43,232 bases of DNA, taken from Nocardia sp. BSTN01. Lineage in GTDB: Bacteria; Actinomycetota; Actinomycetes; Mycobacteriales; Mycobacteriaceae. Made by a program: the position numbers and the translations under genes. This document shows positions 34,175 to 41,777 of this stretch, in pieces; the stretch's first letter is position 1, and every line of letters begins with the position of its first letter. The notes beneath the pieces are model-generated. The model saw nothing but the letters and a program-made list of their open reading frames with translations. It did not search any database and was not told the DNA's origin. The DNA lies in the NCBI RefSeq assembly GCF_015354405.1, contig NZ_JADKYP010000054.1, positions 1 through 43,232 of the forward strand, given 5' to 3'.

Positions 34175-34879
34175 TCACCAGGAACGGTCGAGGTCGGCGT
34201 GCTGGGTTATCCACGCGTGCATGGCGATGCCGGCCGCGACACCCGCGTTGATACTGCGGGTCGAGCCGAACTGCGCGATCGACACCGTCATGACCGCGGC
34301 CCGTTTGGCGGCCTCGGTGACGCCCGGTCCCTCCTGACCGAACAGGAGCAGGCAATCACGCGGCAGCGCAGCGGTTTCCAGCGGCACCGATCCGGGCACG
34401 TTGTCGACGGCCACCACGGTGAGATGCTCGCGCTCGGCGAACTCCAGCAGTTCGGCGATATCGCTGTGATGCACGATGTGCTGGTACCGGTCGGTCACCA
34501 TCGCGCCGCGGCGATTCCAGCGGCGGCGCCCGACGATGTGCACCGCCGCGGCGGCGAAGGCGTTCGCGGTGCGCACCACCGTGCCGATATTGGCGTCGTG
34601 CCCGAAATTCTCGATCGCGATGTGAAACGGATGACGGCGGGTGTCGATATCGGCGACGATCGCCTCCCGCGACCAGTACCGGTAGGCGTCGACGACGTTG
34701 CGGCGGTCGCCGTGCGCGAGCAGTTCCGGATCGAGGCGCGGATCGCCGGGCGGCTCGGTACCGAATTCGTCGCGCCACGGGCCGACGCCGTGCGGATGTT
34801 CACCCCACTCGGTCGGGCCCGGCACGTCGCCGTCCGATGGATCGGGCAGCGGCTGGAGCGGGTGATTCACGCCGGTCAT
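34175..34879 (-). CDS. TrmH/SpoU family RNA 2'-O-methyltransferase (Rv0380c-like)
   Basis: A 234-residue SPOUT methyltransferase. The knotted-fold motifs are NFGHDANIGTVVRTANAFA (motif 1), LLLFGQEGPGVTE (motif 2) and MTVSIAQFGSTRSINAGVAA (motif 3), which together bind SAM and methylate a ribose 2'-OH of tRNA or rRNA. The 85-residue N-terminal extension is acidic and proline-rich. The ATG at 34879 is chosen; upstream codons to 34927 overlap the control region of the divergent histidine kinase. Its stop abuts the UvrA-like stop (34174) with no gap. It matches Rv0380c, which in mycobacteria lies near pyrE. The exact RNA target is unknown. Confidence 0.9.
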   Translation of the reverse strand: MTGVNHPLQPLPDPSDGDVPGPTEWGEHPHGVGPWRDEFGTEPPGDPRLDPELLAHGDRRNVVDAYRYWSREAIVADIDTRRHPFHIAIENFGHDANIGTVVRTANAFAAAAVHIVGRRRWNRRGAMVTDRYQHIVHHSDIAELLEFAEREHLTVVAVDNVPGSVPLETAALPRDCLLLFGQEGPGVTEAAKRAAVMTVSIAQFGSTRSINAGVAAGIAMHAWITQHADLDRSW

Positions 34880-34986
34880 CGTAGCCGCGCCCGGTACCGT
34901 CGGATCCGATGGTGGTGCTGTCCACACCGTCGATCCGCCGGTCTGCTCCCTCGTCCCGCGGATCGTTGCCGACCAGCATGGAAGCT

Positions 34987-36384
34987 ATGACCGAGACACT
35001 CGCCGAACCGACGCTCGTCCTCGACCGTCCGGACTCGCGCCCTACCGCCGGATCGGTGCTGCGGGCGATCCTGCGCGCCCCGTTCGAGGCACGGACCTGG
35101 AAAGAGCTGACCTACCTGGTCGTCGCCGCGATCCTGGGCTGCCTGGTGCTGGTCTATCTGTTCGCCGGCTACGGCGCGGGACTCTACAGTTCGATCCTGA
35201 TCATCGGCGCTCCCCTGCTGGCCGGGGTGCTGCTGGGTGGCCGGATCTGGGGACGGATCTACCGCGCGGTGGGTGCGGCGCTACTGACCGCCGATCTGCC
35301 GGCCCCGCCGGATTTCGCCGCCCGGCCCGGATTGGTGGGCTGGTTCCGCGGCGTCTTCACCGATCGCACCGCGTGGCGGGCGCTGGTCTTCCTGGTGGCC
35401 GAGGCGATTCTCGGGGTGTTCGTCGGATATGTGGTGCTGACCGTGATCGCGGTGACGGTCTTCACCGCGATCTCCCCCGTTCCGTGGGCCGTTTTTCACC
35501 CTGTCAATGTGGATCCGCAAGGGCGCGAACATCATTCGCTCGCGCAATTCGGCGACTACTACGTCGACACCTGGCCGCGGGTGCTCGGTCTCGCGGCGGT
35601 GGGGATCATCGGCTGCTTCCTGCTGCCGTGGCTCGTGCGCGCGGTGTGCTGGGCGCATCGCGCACTGATGCTGACGCTGCTGACACCGACCGCCCGCGAT
35701 CGGCGGATGGTCGAACTGCAGGAGAGCCGGCGCGTCGCGGTCGAGGATTCCGCGGCGACGCTGCGCCGGCTGGAACGCGATCTGCACGACGGCACCCAGG
35801 CACGGCTGGTGAGTATCGCGATGACGCTGGGCCGGGCCGAGGAACGGCTCGCCGCGGGCGCCGATCCGGCCGCGCTCATCGCCGATGCCCGCGCGAGCTC
35901 GAAGGATGCCATCGCCGAGCTGCGGGAACTGGTGCGCGGCATCCATCCCCCGGCGCTCGAACTGGGACTGGAACCGGCGCTGGAGACGCTGACCGCACGG
36001 TGCGCCGTACCGGTCGAACTGCGCGTCCACCTGCCGCAGCGCCCCAGTCCGGCGATCGAGGCGATCGCGTACTTCTCGGTCGCGGAACTGCTCACCAATG
36101 TGGTGAAACATTCGGGGGCGAATGCGGCGTGGGTGTCGGTCGCGCCGTCGGGTGCGGCCACGATGATGGTGAGTGTGCGCGACAACGGTCACGGCGGGGT
36201 GCGGCAGCCCGGTCCGGTCGCCCGGGAATCCGAGGCCGACGCACCGACCGAGCGGCTGGTCAGCGGCGGCCTGTCCGGTCTGGCCGCGCGGGCGCGGGCC
36301 GTCGACGGCAATCTGAGCATCGACAGCCCGGTCGGCGGGCCCACGAACATCACCGTCACCCTGCCGATCGCGGGGCCGCAATGA
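34987..36384 (+). CDS. Sensor histidine kinase (NarL-type, HisKA_3)
   Basis: A 465-residue membrane kinase. Residues 40-235 hold about four hydrophobic helices in two pairs, separated by loops, resembling the putative sensor domain of actinobacterial kinases. The phosphoacceptor is H267 in RRLERDLHDGTQARL. The ATPase domain shows an N-box SVAELLTNVVKHSGAN and a G1-type DNGHGG, ending in GGLSGLAARARAVDGNLSID. An ATG at 34978 is an alternative start; a GGAAG just before 34987 favours the latter. The stop overlaps the response-regulator ATG by four bases (ATGA), so the pair is translationally coupled. The signal is unknown. Confidence 0.93.
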   Translation: MTETLAEPTLVLDRPDSRPTAGSVLRAILRAPFEARTWKELTYLVVAAILGCLVLVYLFAGYGAGLYSSILIIGAPLLAGVLLGGRIWGRIYRAVGAALLTADLPAPPDFAARPGLVGWFRGVFTDRTAWRALVFLVAEAILGVFVGYVVLTVIAVTVFTAISPVPWAVFHPVNVDPQGREHHSLAQFGDYYVDTWPRVLGLAAVGIIGCFLLPWLVRAVCWAHRALMLTLLTPTARDRRMVELQESRRVAVEDSAATLRRLERDLHDGTQARLVSIAMTLGRAEERLAAGADPAALIADARASSKDAIAELRELVRGIHPPALELGLEPALETLTARCAVPVELRVHLPQRPSPAIEAIAYFSVAELLTNVVKHSGANAAWVSVAPSGAATMMVSVRDNGHGGVRQPGPVARESEADAPTERLVSGGLSGLAARARAVDGNLSIDSPVGGPTNITVTLPIAGPQ

Positions 36385-37064
36385 GCACGGCCGAGGTCGG
36401 GTCCGATCGTCACGCCGAGGCGCTGCGCATCGTGATCGCCGAGGACAGCGCGATCCTGCGGGACGGTCTGGCCGGGCTGCTCACCGATCGCGGGCACGAG
36501 ATCGTGGCGATGGTCGGCGATGCGATCCGGTTGAGCGAGATCGTGGCCGAGACCCGCCCCGACGTCGCGGTGGTCGATGTGCGGATGCCGCCCTCGTTCA
36601 CCGACGAAGGTCTGCTCGCCGCCATCGAACTGCGCCGCACATTCCCCGGCACCGGCGTCCTCGTCTTCTCCCAATGGGTCGAAACCCGTTACGCCACCGA
36701 ACTTCTGGCCGGCGGCGCGGGCGGTGTCGGTTACCTCCTCAAGGACCGGGTGGCCGACGTCCGCGAATTCGTCGACGCCCTGCAGCGCGTCGCCACCGGC
36801 GGCACCGCGCTGGACCCCGAGGTGGTGAGCCAGCTGTTCGGCGCTGCCCGGCAACAGGATTCGCTCGCCCGCCTCACCCCGCGCGAACGCGAAGTCCTGG
36901 AACTGATGGCCCAGGGCCTCACCAACGCCTCCATCGCCACCACCCTCACCGTGACCGAACGCGCGGTGGAAAAACACATCGGCAACATCTTCCTGAAGTT
37001 GGACCTGCCCCCGTCGGACACCCACCACCGCCGGGTGATGGCCGTGCTGCGCCTGCGCGGATAG
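36381..37064 (+). CDS. NarL/LuxR-type response regulator
   Basis: A 227-residue regulator that partners the histidine kinase upstream. The receiver domain has acidic E21-D22 and phosphoacceptor D66 in VAVVDVRMPP, with the switch serine in LVFSQWVE and lysine in YLLKDRVAD. The C-terminal helix-turn-helix is LTPREREVLELMAQGLTNAS followed by VTERAVEKHIGNIF. The ATG at 36381 overlaps the kinase stop. The conserved switch Thr position is Ser, which is an accepted substitution. Target promoters are not apparent; the following gene is a broken Uma2-family gene. Confidence 0.94.
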   Translation: MSTAEVGSDRHAEALRIVIAEDSAILRDGLAGLLTDRGHEIVAMVGDAIRLSEIVAETRPDVAVVDVRMPPSFTDEGLLAAIELRRTFPGTGVLVFSQWVETRYATELLAGGAGGVGYLLKDRVADVREFVDALQRVATGGTALDPEVVSQLFGAARQQDSLARLTPREREVLELMAQGLTNASIATTLTVTERAVEKHIGNIFLKLDLPPSDTHHRRVMAVLRLRG

Positions 37065-37125
37065 CGCGGCAGCCGTTCCGTCGTGAGAAAGTTGCCACGC
37101 CAGCCACCACACCGGAGGTCGTACC

Positions 37126-37697
37126 GTGTTGTCACAGTTCCCCGACCGTTTGCTCACGCTGACCGACTGGAATGCTCTCCCCGAGGACAACGCCAGGTAC
37201 TACGAACTGGTCGACGGCGTCGTGGTGGCGGTCCCTCGGCCACCGGGACGTCATCAGCAGGCGGTATGGCGTCTCGCCGACCAACTCGAACCGCAGCTAC
37301 CGCATGCCTATTGCGTGGTCGCCCAGGCCGAACTGGTGATCACTCCGGGGCCGGTCCCGACGGTCCGGGTCCCCGACCTGATGGGGCGGTGAAGGTCGCG
37401 GCGGTCGCCGCCGACATCCCGAGAGCCATCGGTGACGACGTCTCGATCACGGTCGAAATCCTGTCCCCCGGCACCCGCCGAACGGATCGAGTCGCCAAAT
37501 TCGCCGAGTACGCCGAGGCCGGGATCGAGCACTACTGGCTCGTCGACCTCGACGCGACGCCCACCCTCACCGCCTACCGCCTGGACAGTGGCCGCTACGA
37601 ACTGGTCGCCGAAGATCAGTCCGAGGTTCGCATCGACGTGACCGGCACTCTCGTCACCCTCGATCTACCCGCGCTGACCGGATCCATTTCCCACTAG
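37126..37697 (+). pseudogene. Uma2-family (DUF820, PD-(D/E)XK-like) protein gene with a frameshift
   Basis: From a GTG at 37126, with GGAGG upstream, the first 80-odd codons read LLTLTDWNALPEDNARYYEL and VRVPDLM, standard for Uma2 proteins. The frame then stops at TGA 37390-37392. The rest of the family continues in another frame from about 37385: AAVAADIPRAIGDDVSITVE, ILSPGTRRTDRVAKFAEYAE, AGIEHYWLVDLD, to TAG 37695-37697. An indel near 37375-37395 therefore separates the first catalytic aspartate (VPD) from the ExLSPGTRRxDRxxK segment. Uma2 proteins are putative restriction-endonuclease-fold nucleases, abundant in actinobacteria and cyanobacteria, with no settled role. It follows the response regulator by 61 bases. 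Confidence 0.8.
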
Positions 37698-37871
37698 TCG
37701 CGACAAATGACAGGCCGTACTTGCGGCGGGGCCGCAGCGCGACCTCACGCGATGAGCTGGGGACCGTCTCGGCCGGTTGGCCGAAACGTGTCTGTCCGTT
37801 ATGTGCTATCCGGGCCGGGTGGGAGGGGTGGGGCTTATTCTTGAGGTATCCGCGGGGTGGTGGAGGCGGTT

Positions 37872-38318
37872 ATGGACCACGTACGCATTCTTCGGACCGT
37901 GCTCGGGGTGACGGTCGGGTATGTGATTGTGCTCGGGCTGTGGCTGGGGTGGGTGCATCAGCACACGCCGCCGGGGACCGAGCCGTATCAGATCATGGCG
38001 TTGGTGGGGGCGTTCGGATCGTGTGTGGGGATCGGGATGCTGCTGGCGCAGCGGCCGACGCGGTCGGATCGGCGGCTGCTGCGGCACGGACTGGAGGGGT
38101 GGGCGACCATCGAGCGCGTGCATCCGCTGCAGTACACCGATCACCATACGGAACTGACCGAACTCGATCTGGAGCTGACCGTGCCCGGTTCGGAAACCTA
38201 TCGGGGCACGGTCGTTTTCGATGTGGCGCCGATCGACCGGCCGAGAATGCATGTGGGCGAGACGATTTCGATCCGGGTGGACCCGGCCGATCGCGATCGG
38301 ATCATGCTCTGCCTGTGA
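37872..38318 (+). CDS. Small two-helix membrane protein, unknown function
   Basis: A 148-residue protein. Two membrane helices are clear (VLGVTVGYVIVLGLWLGWV and IMALVGAFGSCVGIGMLLA). They are followed by a soluble beta-rich domain with ATIERVHPLQYTDHHTELTE, LDLELTVPG and FDVAPIDRPRMHVGETISIR, ending DRIMLCL. The pattern of small beta domain plus helices resembles DUF3592-type proteins, but I am not certain of the family. The ATG at 37872 has GGAGG six bases upstream; the in-frame GTG at 37857 would place that ribosome site inside the gene. A TATTCT element lies at 37836-37841. It converges with the lysoplasmalogenase gene. Confidence 0.8.
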   Translation: MDHVRILRTVLGVTVGYVIVLGLWLGWVHQHTPPGTEPYQIMALVGAFGSCVGIGMLLAQRPTRSDRRLLRHGLEGWATIERVHPLQYTDHHTELTELDLELTVPGSETYRGTVVFDVAPIDRPRMHVGETISIRVDPADRDRIMLCL

Positions 38319-38346
38319 GCCGCGCGGCGTGCGATCGCGATGCGGC

Positions 38347-39147
38347 TCAGTCGAAGTCGGCCGGCGCGGTGAGCAGATACTGGGCGCCGGCATAGGTCGC
38401 GAGGATGACGGCTTCACTCGCCCGGCGAGAGCGGGACGTGCGCGCGAACAGCCGACGCAGCACGATCAGGCCGTCGGAGAGCGTGAACAACAAGGCGCCC
38501 AGGGCCAGCCGGCTGCGCGGATCGCTTCCCGGAACCACGGTTCCGGCAACGACTTTCGCACCGGGAGCCAGGACCGGGTCCGAGGCGAGGGTCGCCGCCG
38601 TACCCAGCGTCGCACCGTAGGCGGTCAGCGGCGCGGCGATGCGAGGCGCGCGCGCCCGCAACAGCGTGGCGGCGCCGAGCCACGCGAACACCCGCGGCGC
38701 CGCGACCATCGGATGCGGCCGCGCACCGCGTCGCCACCACAGCGCCGAATATCCGCACTGCATGACCGCGAAGGCGGACGCGCCCGCGACCAGCCGGCGG
38801 TCGTCGTCGGGGTCGATCAGAAGGATGTCGCCGACGGTGGCCGCCGCCAGAGACCCGAGCAGGAGAGCCCGGTCGGATCGCGACTGTCCCCGGTCATCCG
38901 TCGCGCGAGCAGGCTCGGCGTCGCCACGGCCGGCCGACTCGGAGCCGCGCTCGCCCCCTCGTGCGTCCGCCTCACCAGCGGAGACCTCACCAACGCTCGA
39001 CGCGCGCCCCGCGTGCACCGCGTCGGCCGCCAGCAGGGGCATGAGCAGCGGCTTCGTCGCCCACTGCCACCGGTCCCGCCCGGTGGCCGCGCCGAGGACG
39101 GTGACCACCGCGGCACCCACGTACGCAGCCCGGAACGGTCGCGCCAT
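38347..39147 (-). CDS. Lysoplasmalogenase-like YhhN/TMEM86 family membrane protein
   Basis: A 266-residue polytopic membrane protein of the YhhN family, whose animal members hydrolyse the vinyl-ether bond of lysoplasmalogens; bacterial substrates are unsettled. Family features are TKPLLMPLLA near residue 32, the GSLAAATVGDILLIDPDD motif and a late GALLFTLSDGLIV with conserved acidic residues. A charged, low-complexity stretch of about 45 residues (AGRASSVGEVSAGEADARGG onward, ending GQSRS) is inserted between helix 2 and the GDILL helix, where relatives have only a short loop. The ATG at 39147 has AGGAGA upstream. It follows fabH on the same strand by 62 bases. Confidence 0.85.
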   Translation of the reverse strand: MARPFRAAYVGAAVVTVLGAATGRDRWQWATKPLLMPLLAADAVHAGRASSVGEVSAGEADARGGERGSESAGRGDAEPARATDDRGQSRSDRALLLGSLAAATVGDILLIDPDDDRRLVAGASAFAVMQCGYSALWWRRGARPHPMVAAPRVFAWLGAATLLRARAPRIAAPLTAYGATLGTAATLASDPVLAPGAKVVAGTVVPGSDPRSRLALGALLFTLSDGLIVLRRLFARTSRSRRASEAVILATYAGAQYLLTAPADFD

Positions 39148-39209
39148 TCGGAATCTCCTCATCAAGCCACGACGACGGTGGACCGGTGCGACGATCGCGA
39201 CCGGCCTGC

Positions 39210-40265
39210 TCAGAAACTGGGTTCGATCGGCTTGGGCGGGAGGGTGACCACCTGTCCGGCGTAGCTGAGCCCGGCGCCGAAGCCGAGCAGCAGGGCCAGC
39301 TGCCCACCCTTGGCCTTACCTGTCACCAGCATCTCCTCCATGGCCAGGGGGATGGACGCGGCGGAGGTGTTACCCGTGTTCTCGATGTCGTTGGCCATCG
39401 GGATGTCGTCGGCGAGGCCGAGGTTCTTCTTCATCAGCTCGTTGATGCGGGCATTGGCCTGGTGCGGCACGAAGACCTCGATATCCTCCTTGGCCACGCC
39501 CGACACCTCCAGCGCGGTCGACAGGGCGCGGGGCAGAGTGACCGCGGCCCAGCGGAACACCCGCGGCCCCTCCATCCGCAGCGCCATCCGGCCCACCGGC
39601 TCCACCTCGGGGTCGGTGCCCTGCAGTCGCTCGGCCCGGTCCATGTAGTCGAAGAAGTTGACGTCCTGGGAGATCGCCTCGGCACTCTCCCCGTCGCTGC
39701 CCCACACCGTCGGGGAGATGCCGTTGACGTCGCTGGGGCCGACCACGACGGCGCCGGCACCGTCGCCGAAGATCATGGCGGTGCCGCGGTCGGTCGGGTC
39801 GAGGCCGACCGTCATCGTTTCCGCGCCGATGACCAGCACGTATTCGGCGGAACCGGCCCGGATCAGGTCGGCCGCCACACCGAGGGCGTAGCCGAAGCCG
39901 CCGCAACCGGAGGTGAGGTCGAAGGCCGGGATGCCGTTCATCCCCAGATCGAAGGCCACCGAGGGTGCGCCGTGCGGGGTGAGCTTGAGCCAGCTGGAGG
40001 TGGCGAGGATCAGCGCGCTGATCTTGGTGCGGTCGATACCGCTGTTGGTGATCGCCCGCTCACCGGCGGCCGCCGACATGGAGCGCAGGGTCTCGTCGCC
40101 GCTGATCCAGCGACGATTGCGGATGCCGGTCCGCTCGAAGATCCACTCCGGGGTGGAGTCGAGGACCTCGCAGACGTCGGCGTTGCTGACGATACGTTTC
40201 GGCCGGTATGCCCCGATGCCGAGCATCGCAACGTTGTTGCGACCCTCGTTCACTGCAATGCTCAC
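39210..40265 (-). CDS. fabH: 3-oxoacyl-ACP synthase III (KAS III)
   Basis: A 351-residue condensing enzyme close to mycobacterial FabH, which primes FAS-II by condensing acyl-CoA with malonyl-ACP and so links FAS-I products to mycolate elongation. The catalytic triad is C121 (LTSGCGGFGYALG), H268 (FVPHQANARINEL) and N299 (ENTGNTSAASIPLA). The segments ERTGIRNRRW and FGDGAGAVVVG are also typical. Two adjacent GTGs (40268 and 40265) could start it; I use the second. The cysteine is flanked by Gly rather than the usual Ala. It lies 69-72 bases after pyrE on the same strand, an uncommon location for a FAS-II gene, so it may serve a specialised chain. Confidence 0.93.
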   Translation of the reverse strand: MSIAVNEGRNNVAMLGIGAYRPKRIVSNADVCEVLDSTPEWIFERTGIRNRRWISGDETLRSMSAAAGERAITNSGIDRTKISALILATSSWLKLTPHGAPSVAFDLGMNGIPAFDLTSGCGGFGYALGVAADLIRAGSAEYVLVIGAETMTVGLDPTDRGTAMIFGDGAGAVVVGPSDVNGISPTVWGSDGESAEAISQDVNFFDYMDRAERLQGTDPEVEPVGRMALRMEGPRVFRWAAVTLPRALSTALEVSGVAKEDIEVFVPHQANARINELMKKNLGLADDIPMANDIENTGNTSAASIPLAMEEMLVTGKAKGGQLALLLGFGAGLSYAGQVVTLPPKPIEPSF

Positions 40266-40337
40266 CACAGGAGACTCACTCGACCCTTCACACTGTCGGA
40301 CATAAGACCAGCGTCCAGGCTAACCCAGGCCGGAATG

Positions 40338-40883
40338 TCACCCCAGAGCCAGATCCTTCAGGCCCAGAATGGAGCGATACTCCAGTCCCTCCGCGGCAAT
40401 CACCTGGTCGGCGCCGGTCTCGCGATCGACGACGGTGGCCACGCCGACCACGGTCGCACCGGCCTCACGCAGCGCCCGGACCGCGGTCAGCGGCGAATTG
40501 CCGGTGGTCGTGGTGTCCTCGACGACCAGCACCCGCTTACCGGAGATCTCCGGCCCCTCGATCTGCCGCTGCATGCCGTGCGTCTTGGCGGCCTTGCGCA
40601 CCACGAACGCGTTCAGCGGGCGGCCGGGGGCGTGCAGCATCGCCAGCGCCACCGGATCCGCGCCCATGGTGAGCCCGCCGACGGCGTCGAATTCCCAGTC
40701 CGACACCAACTCTCGCAGCAAAGTGCCGATCAGCGGCGCCGCCTGATGATGCAGGGTCGCCCGGCGCAGATCGACGTAGTAGTCGGCCTCCTTACCGGAG
40801 GACAGGGTCACCCGGCCGTACACGACGGCGAGCTCCCGGACCAGCTCGGCCAATCTGTCGCGGTCGGTGGTGGATTCGATCAT
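40338..40883 (-). CDS. pyrE: Orotate phosphoribosyltransferase
   Basis: A 181-residue enzyme that joins orotate to PRPP to give orotidine-5'-phosphate in UMP synthesis. The PRPP-binding loop is VLVVEDTTTTGNS (residues 118-130), and SSGKEADYYVDLRR (28-41) and VVRKAAKTHGMQRQIEG (94-110, flexible loop) are also standard. The ATG at 40883 follows GGGGAAGGAC. It starts six bases after the SDR stop, so SDR and pyrE form an operon, with fabH probably continuing it. It matches Rv0382c, part of the conserved Rv0380c-Rv0383c neighbourhood. Confidence 0.97.
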   Translation of the reverse strand: MIESTTDRDRLAELVRELAVVYGRVTLSSGKEADYYVDLRRATLHHQAAPLIGTLLRELVSDWEFDAVGGLTMGADPVALAMLHAPGRPLNAFVVRKAAKTHGMQRQIEGPEISGKRVLVVEDTTTTGNSPLTAVRALREAGATVVGVATVVDRETGADQVIAAEGLEYRSILGLKDLALG

Positions 40884-40889
40884 GTGGGT

Positions 40890-41708
40890 TTATGTCCTTC
40901 CCCGTGCGTTGAACATGCCTCGGTTGAGCCGGGTCACCAGATTCCGCGGGATCAGCCCGGCGACGGTGGTGAGCGCCTTGTACTGCACTCCGGGCACGCT
41001 GATCACCCGGTCCTTCTCCAGATCCTGCAGCGAACCGGACACCACCTGCTCGACGTCGAGCCACAGGGGTTTCGGTAGCGACGACATCTCGATTCCGGCG
41101 CGCTCGTGAAATTCCGTGTGCACGAATCCCGGGCACAGCGCCTGCACCCGGACCCCGGTTCCGGCCAGTCCGCCGGCCAGACCCTCGGTCAAGGATATGA
41201 CGTAGGCCTTGGAGGCCGAATAGGTCGAGCCGCGGCCCGGTACCAGCCCGGCCACACTGGCGACATTGACCACCGAACCTTTGGCGGCGGCGATCATCGG
41301 CGGCAGTGCGGCACGCGTCAATTGCAGCACCGCGGTGACATTGACATCCAGTTGGGCCTGCAATTCCCGCGGGTCCACGGTCCAGAACTCACCCGAGATA
41401 CCGAAGCCGGCGTTGTTGACCAGGAAGTCCACGCCCGCACCGAGCCGGTCGGCGACGGTATCGCGGTCTTGCGGCCGGGCCAGATCCGCGGCCAGGACCT
41501 CGCTACGGGTATCGAAGCGGTGCCGCAATTCCACGGCGAGGGCGGTCAGTCGTTGCTCGTCGCGCGCCACCAGCACCAGGTCGTAGCCGAGGGAGGCCAG
41601 CCGGGTGGCGTAGCCCTGGCCGATACCGGAGGTCGGTCCGGTCACCAGGGCGACCGGACGGGTGGCGCCGGGGAGGCGGGCCCCCGAATCTGCGGGGCTA
41701 TCGGTCAT
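40890..41708 (-). CDS. Short-chain dehydrogenase/reductase
   Basis: A 272-residue classical SDR. The cofactor motif is TGPTSGIG (residues 23-30), structural NNAG is at 98-101, catalytic S151 is in NVASVAGL, and Y163/K167 are in YSASK. The VARD after the second strand (residues 47-50), with an Arg at the NADP position, favours NADPH. After the core, PGFVHTEFHE is normal. The C-terminal region (VSGSLQDLEKDRVISVPGVQ) matches SDRs often annotated as acyl-CoA or lipid-related reductases; the substrate is unknown. The ATG at 41708 is preceded by a weak GGTGG. It is the first gene of the SDR-pyrE unit, with a 16-bp palindrome about 50 bases upstream. Confidence 0.92.
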   Translation of the reverse strand: MTDSPADSGARLPGATRPVALVTGPTSGIGQGYATRLASLGYDLVLVARDEQRLTALAVELRHRFDTRSEVLAADLARPQDRDTVADRLGAGVDFLVNNAGFGISGEFWTVDPRELQAQLDVNVTAVLQLTRAALPPMIAAAKGSVVNVASVAGLVPGRGSTYSASKAYVISLTEGLAGGLAGTGVRVQALCPGFVHTEFHERAGIEMSSLPKPLWLDVEQVVSGSLQDLEKDRVISVPGVQYKALTTVAGLIPRNLVTRLNRGMFNARGRT

Positions 41709-41756
41709 GGGTCGTCAACCACCTAGTGTCGGGCGGATAATCCCGGCGCCCGGACA

Positions 41757-41772
41757 CCGGTTCGCGAACCGG
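41757..41772. promoter_or_regulatory. Perfect 16-bp palindrome between the Rv0383c-like stop and the SDR start
   Basis: CCGGTTCGCGAACCGG is self-complementary. It lies five bases after the Rv0383c-like stop and 49 bases before the SDR ATG, next to a GATTAT -10-like element. It could be a short terminator for the upstream gene or an operator of the SDR-pyrE operon. Confidence 0.5.
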
Positions 41773-41777
41773 ACCGG

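Noticed and set aside
37769-37784. TCGGCC-GGTT-GGCCGA hairpin after the Uma2 remnant as a terminator
   Set aside because: Six-pair stem 70 bases after the stop with no T-tract; short GC hairpins of this kind are expected by chance here.
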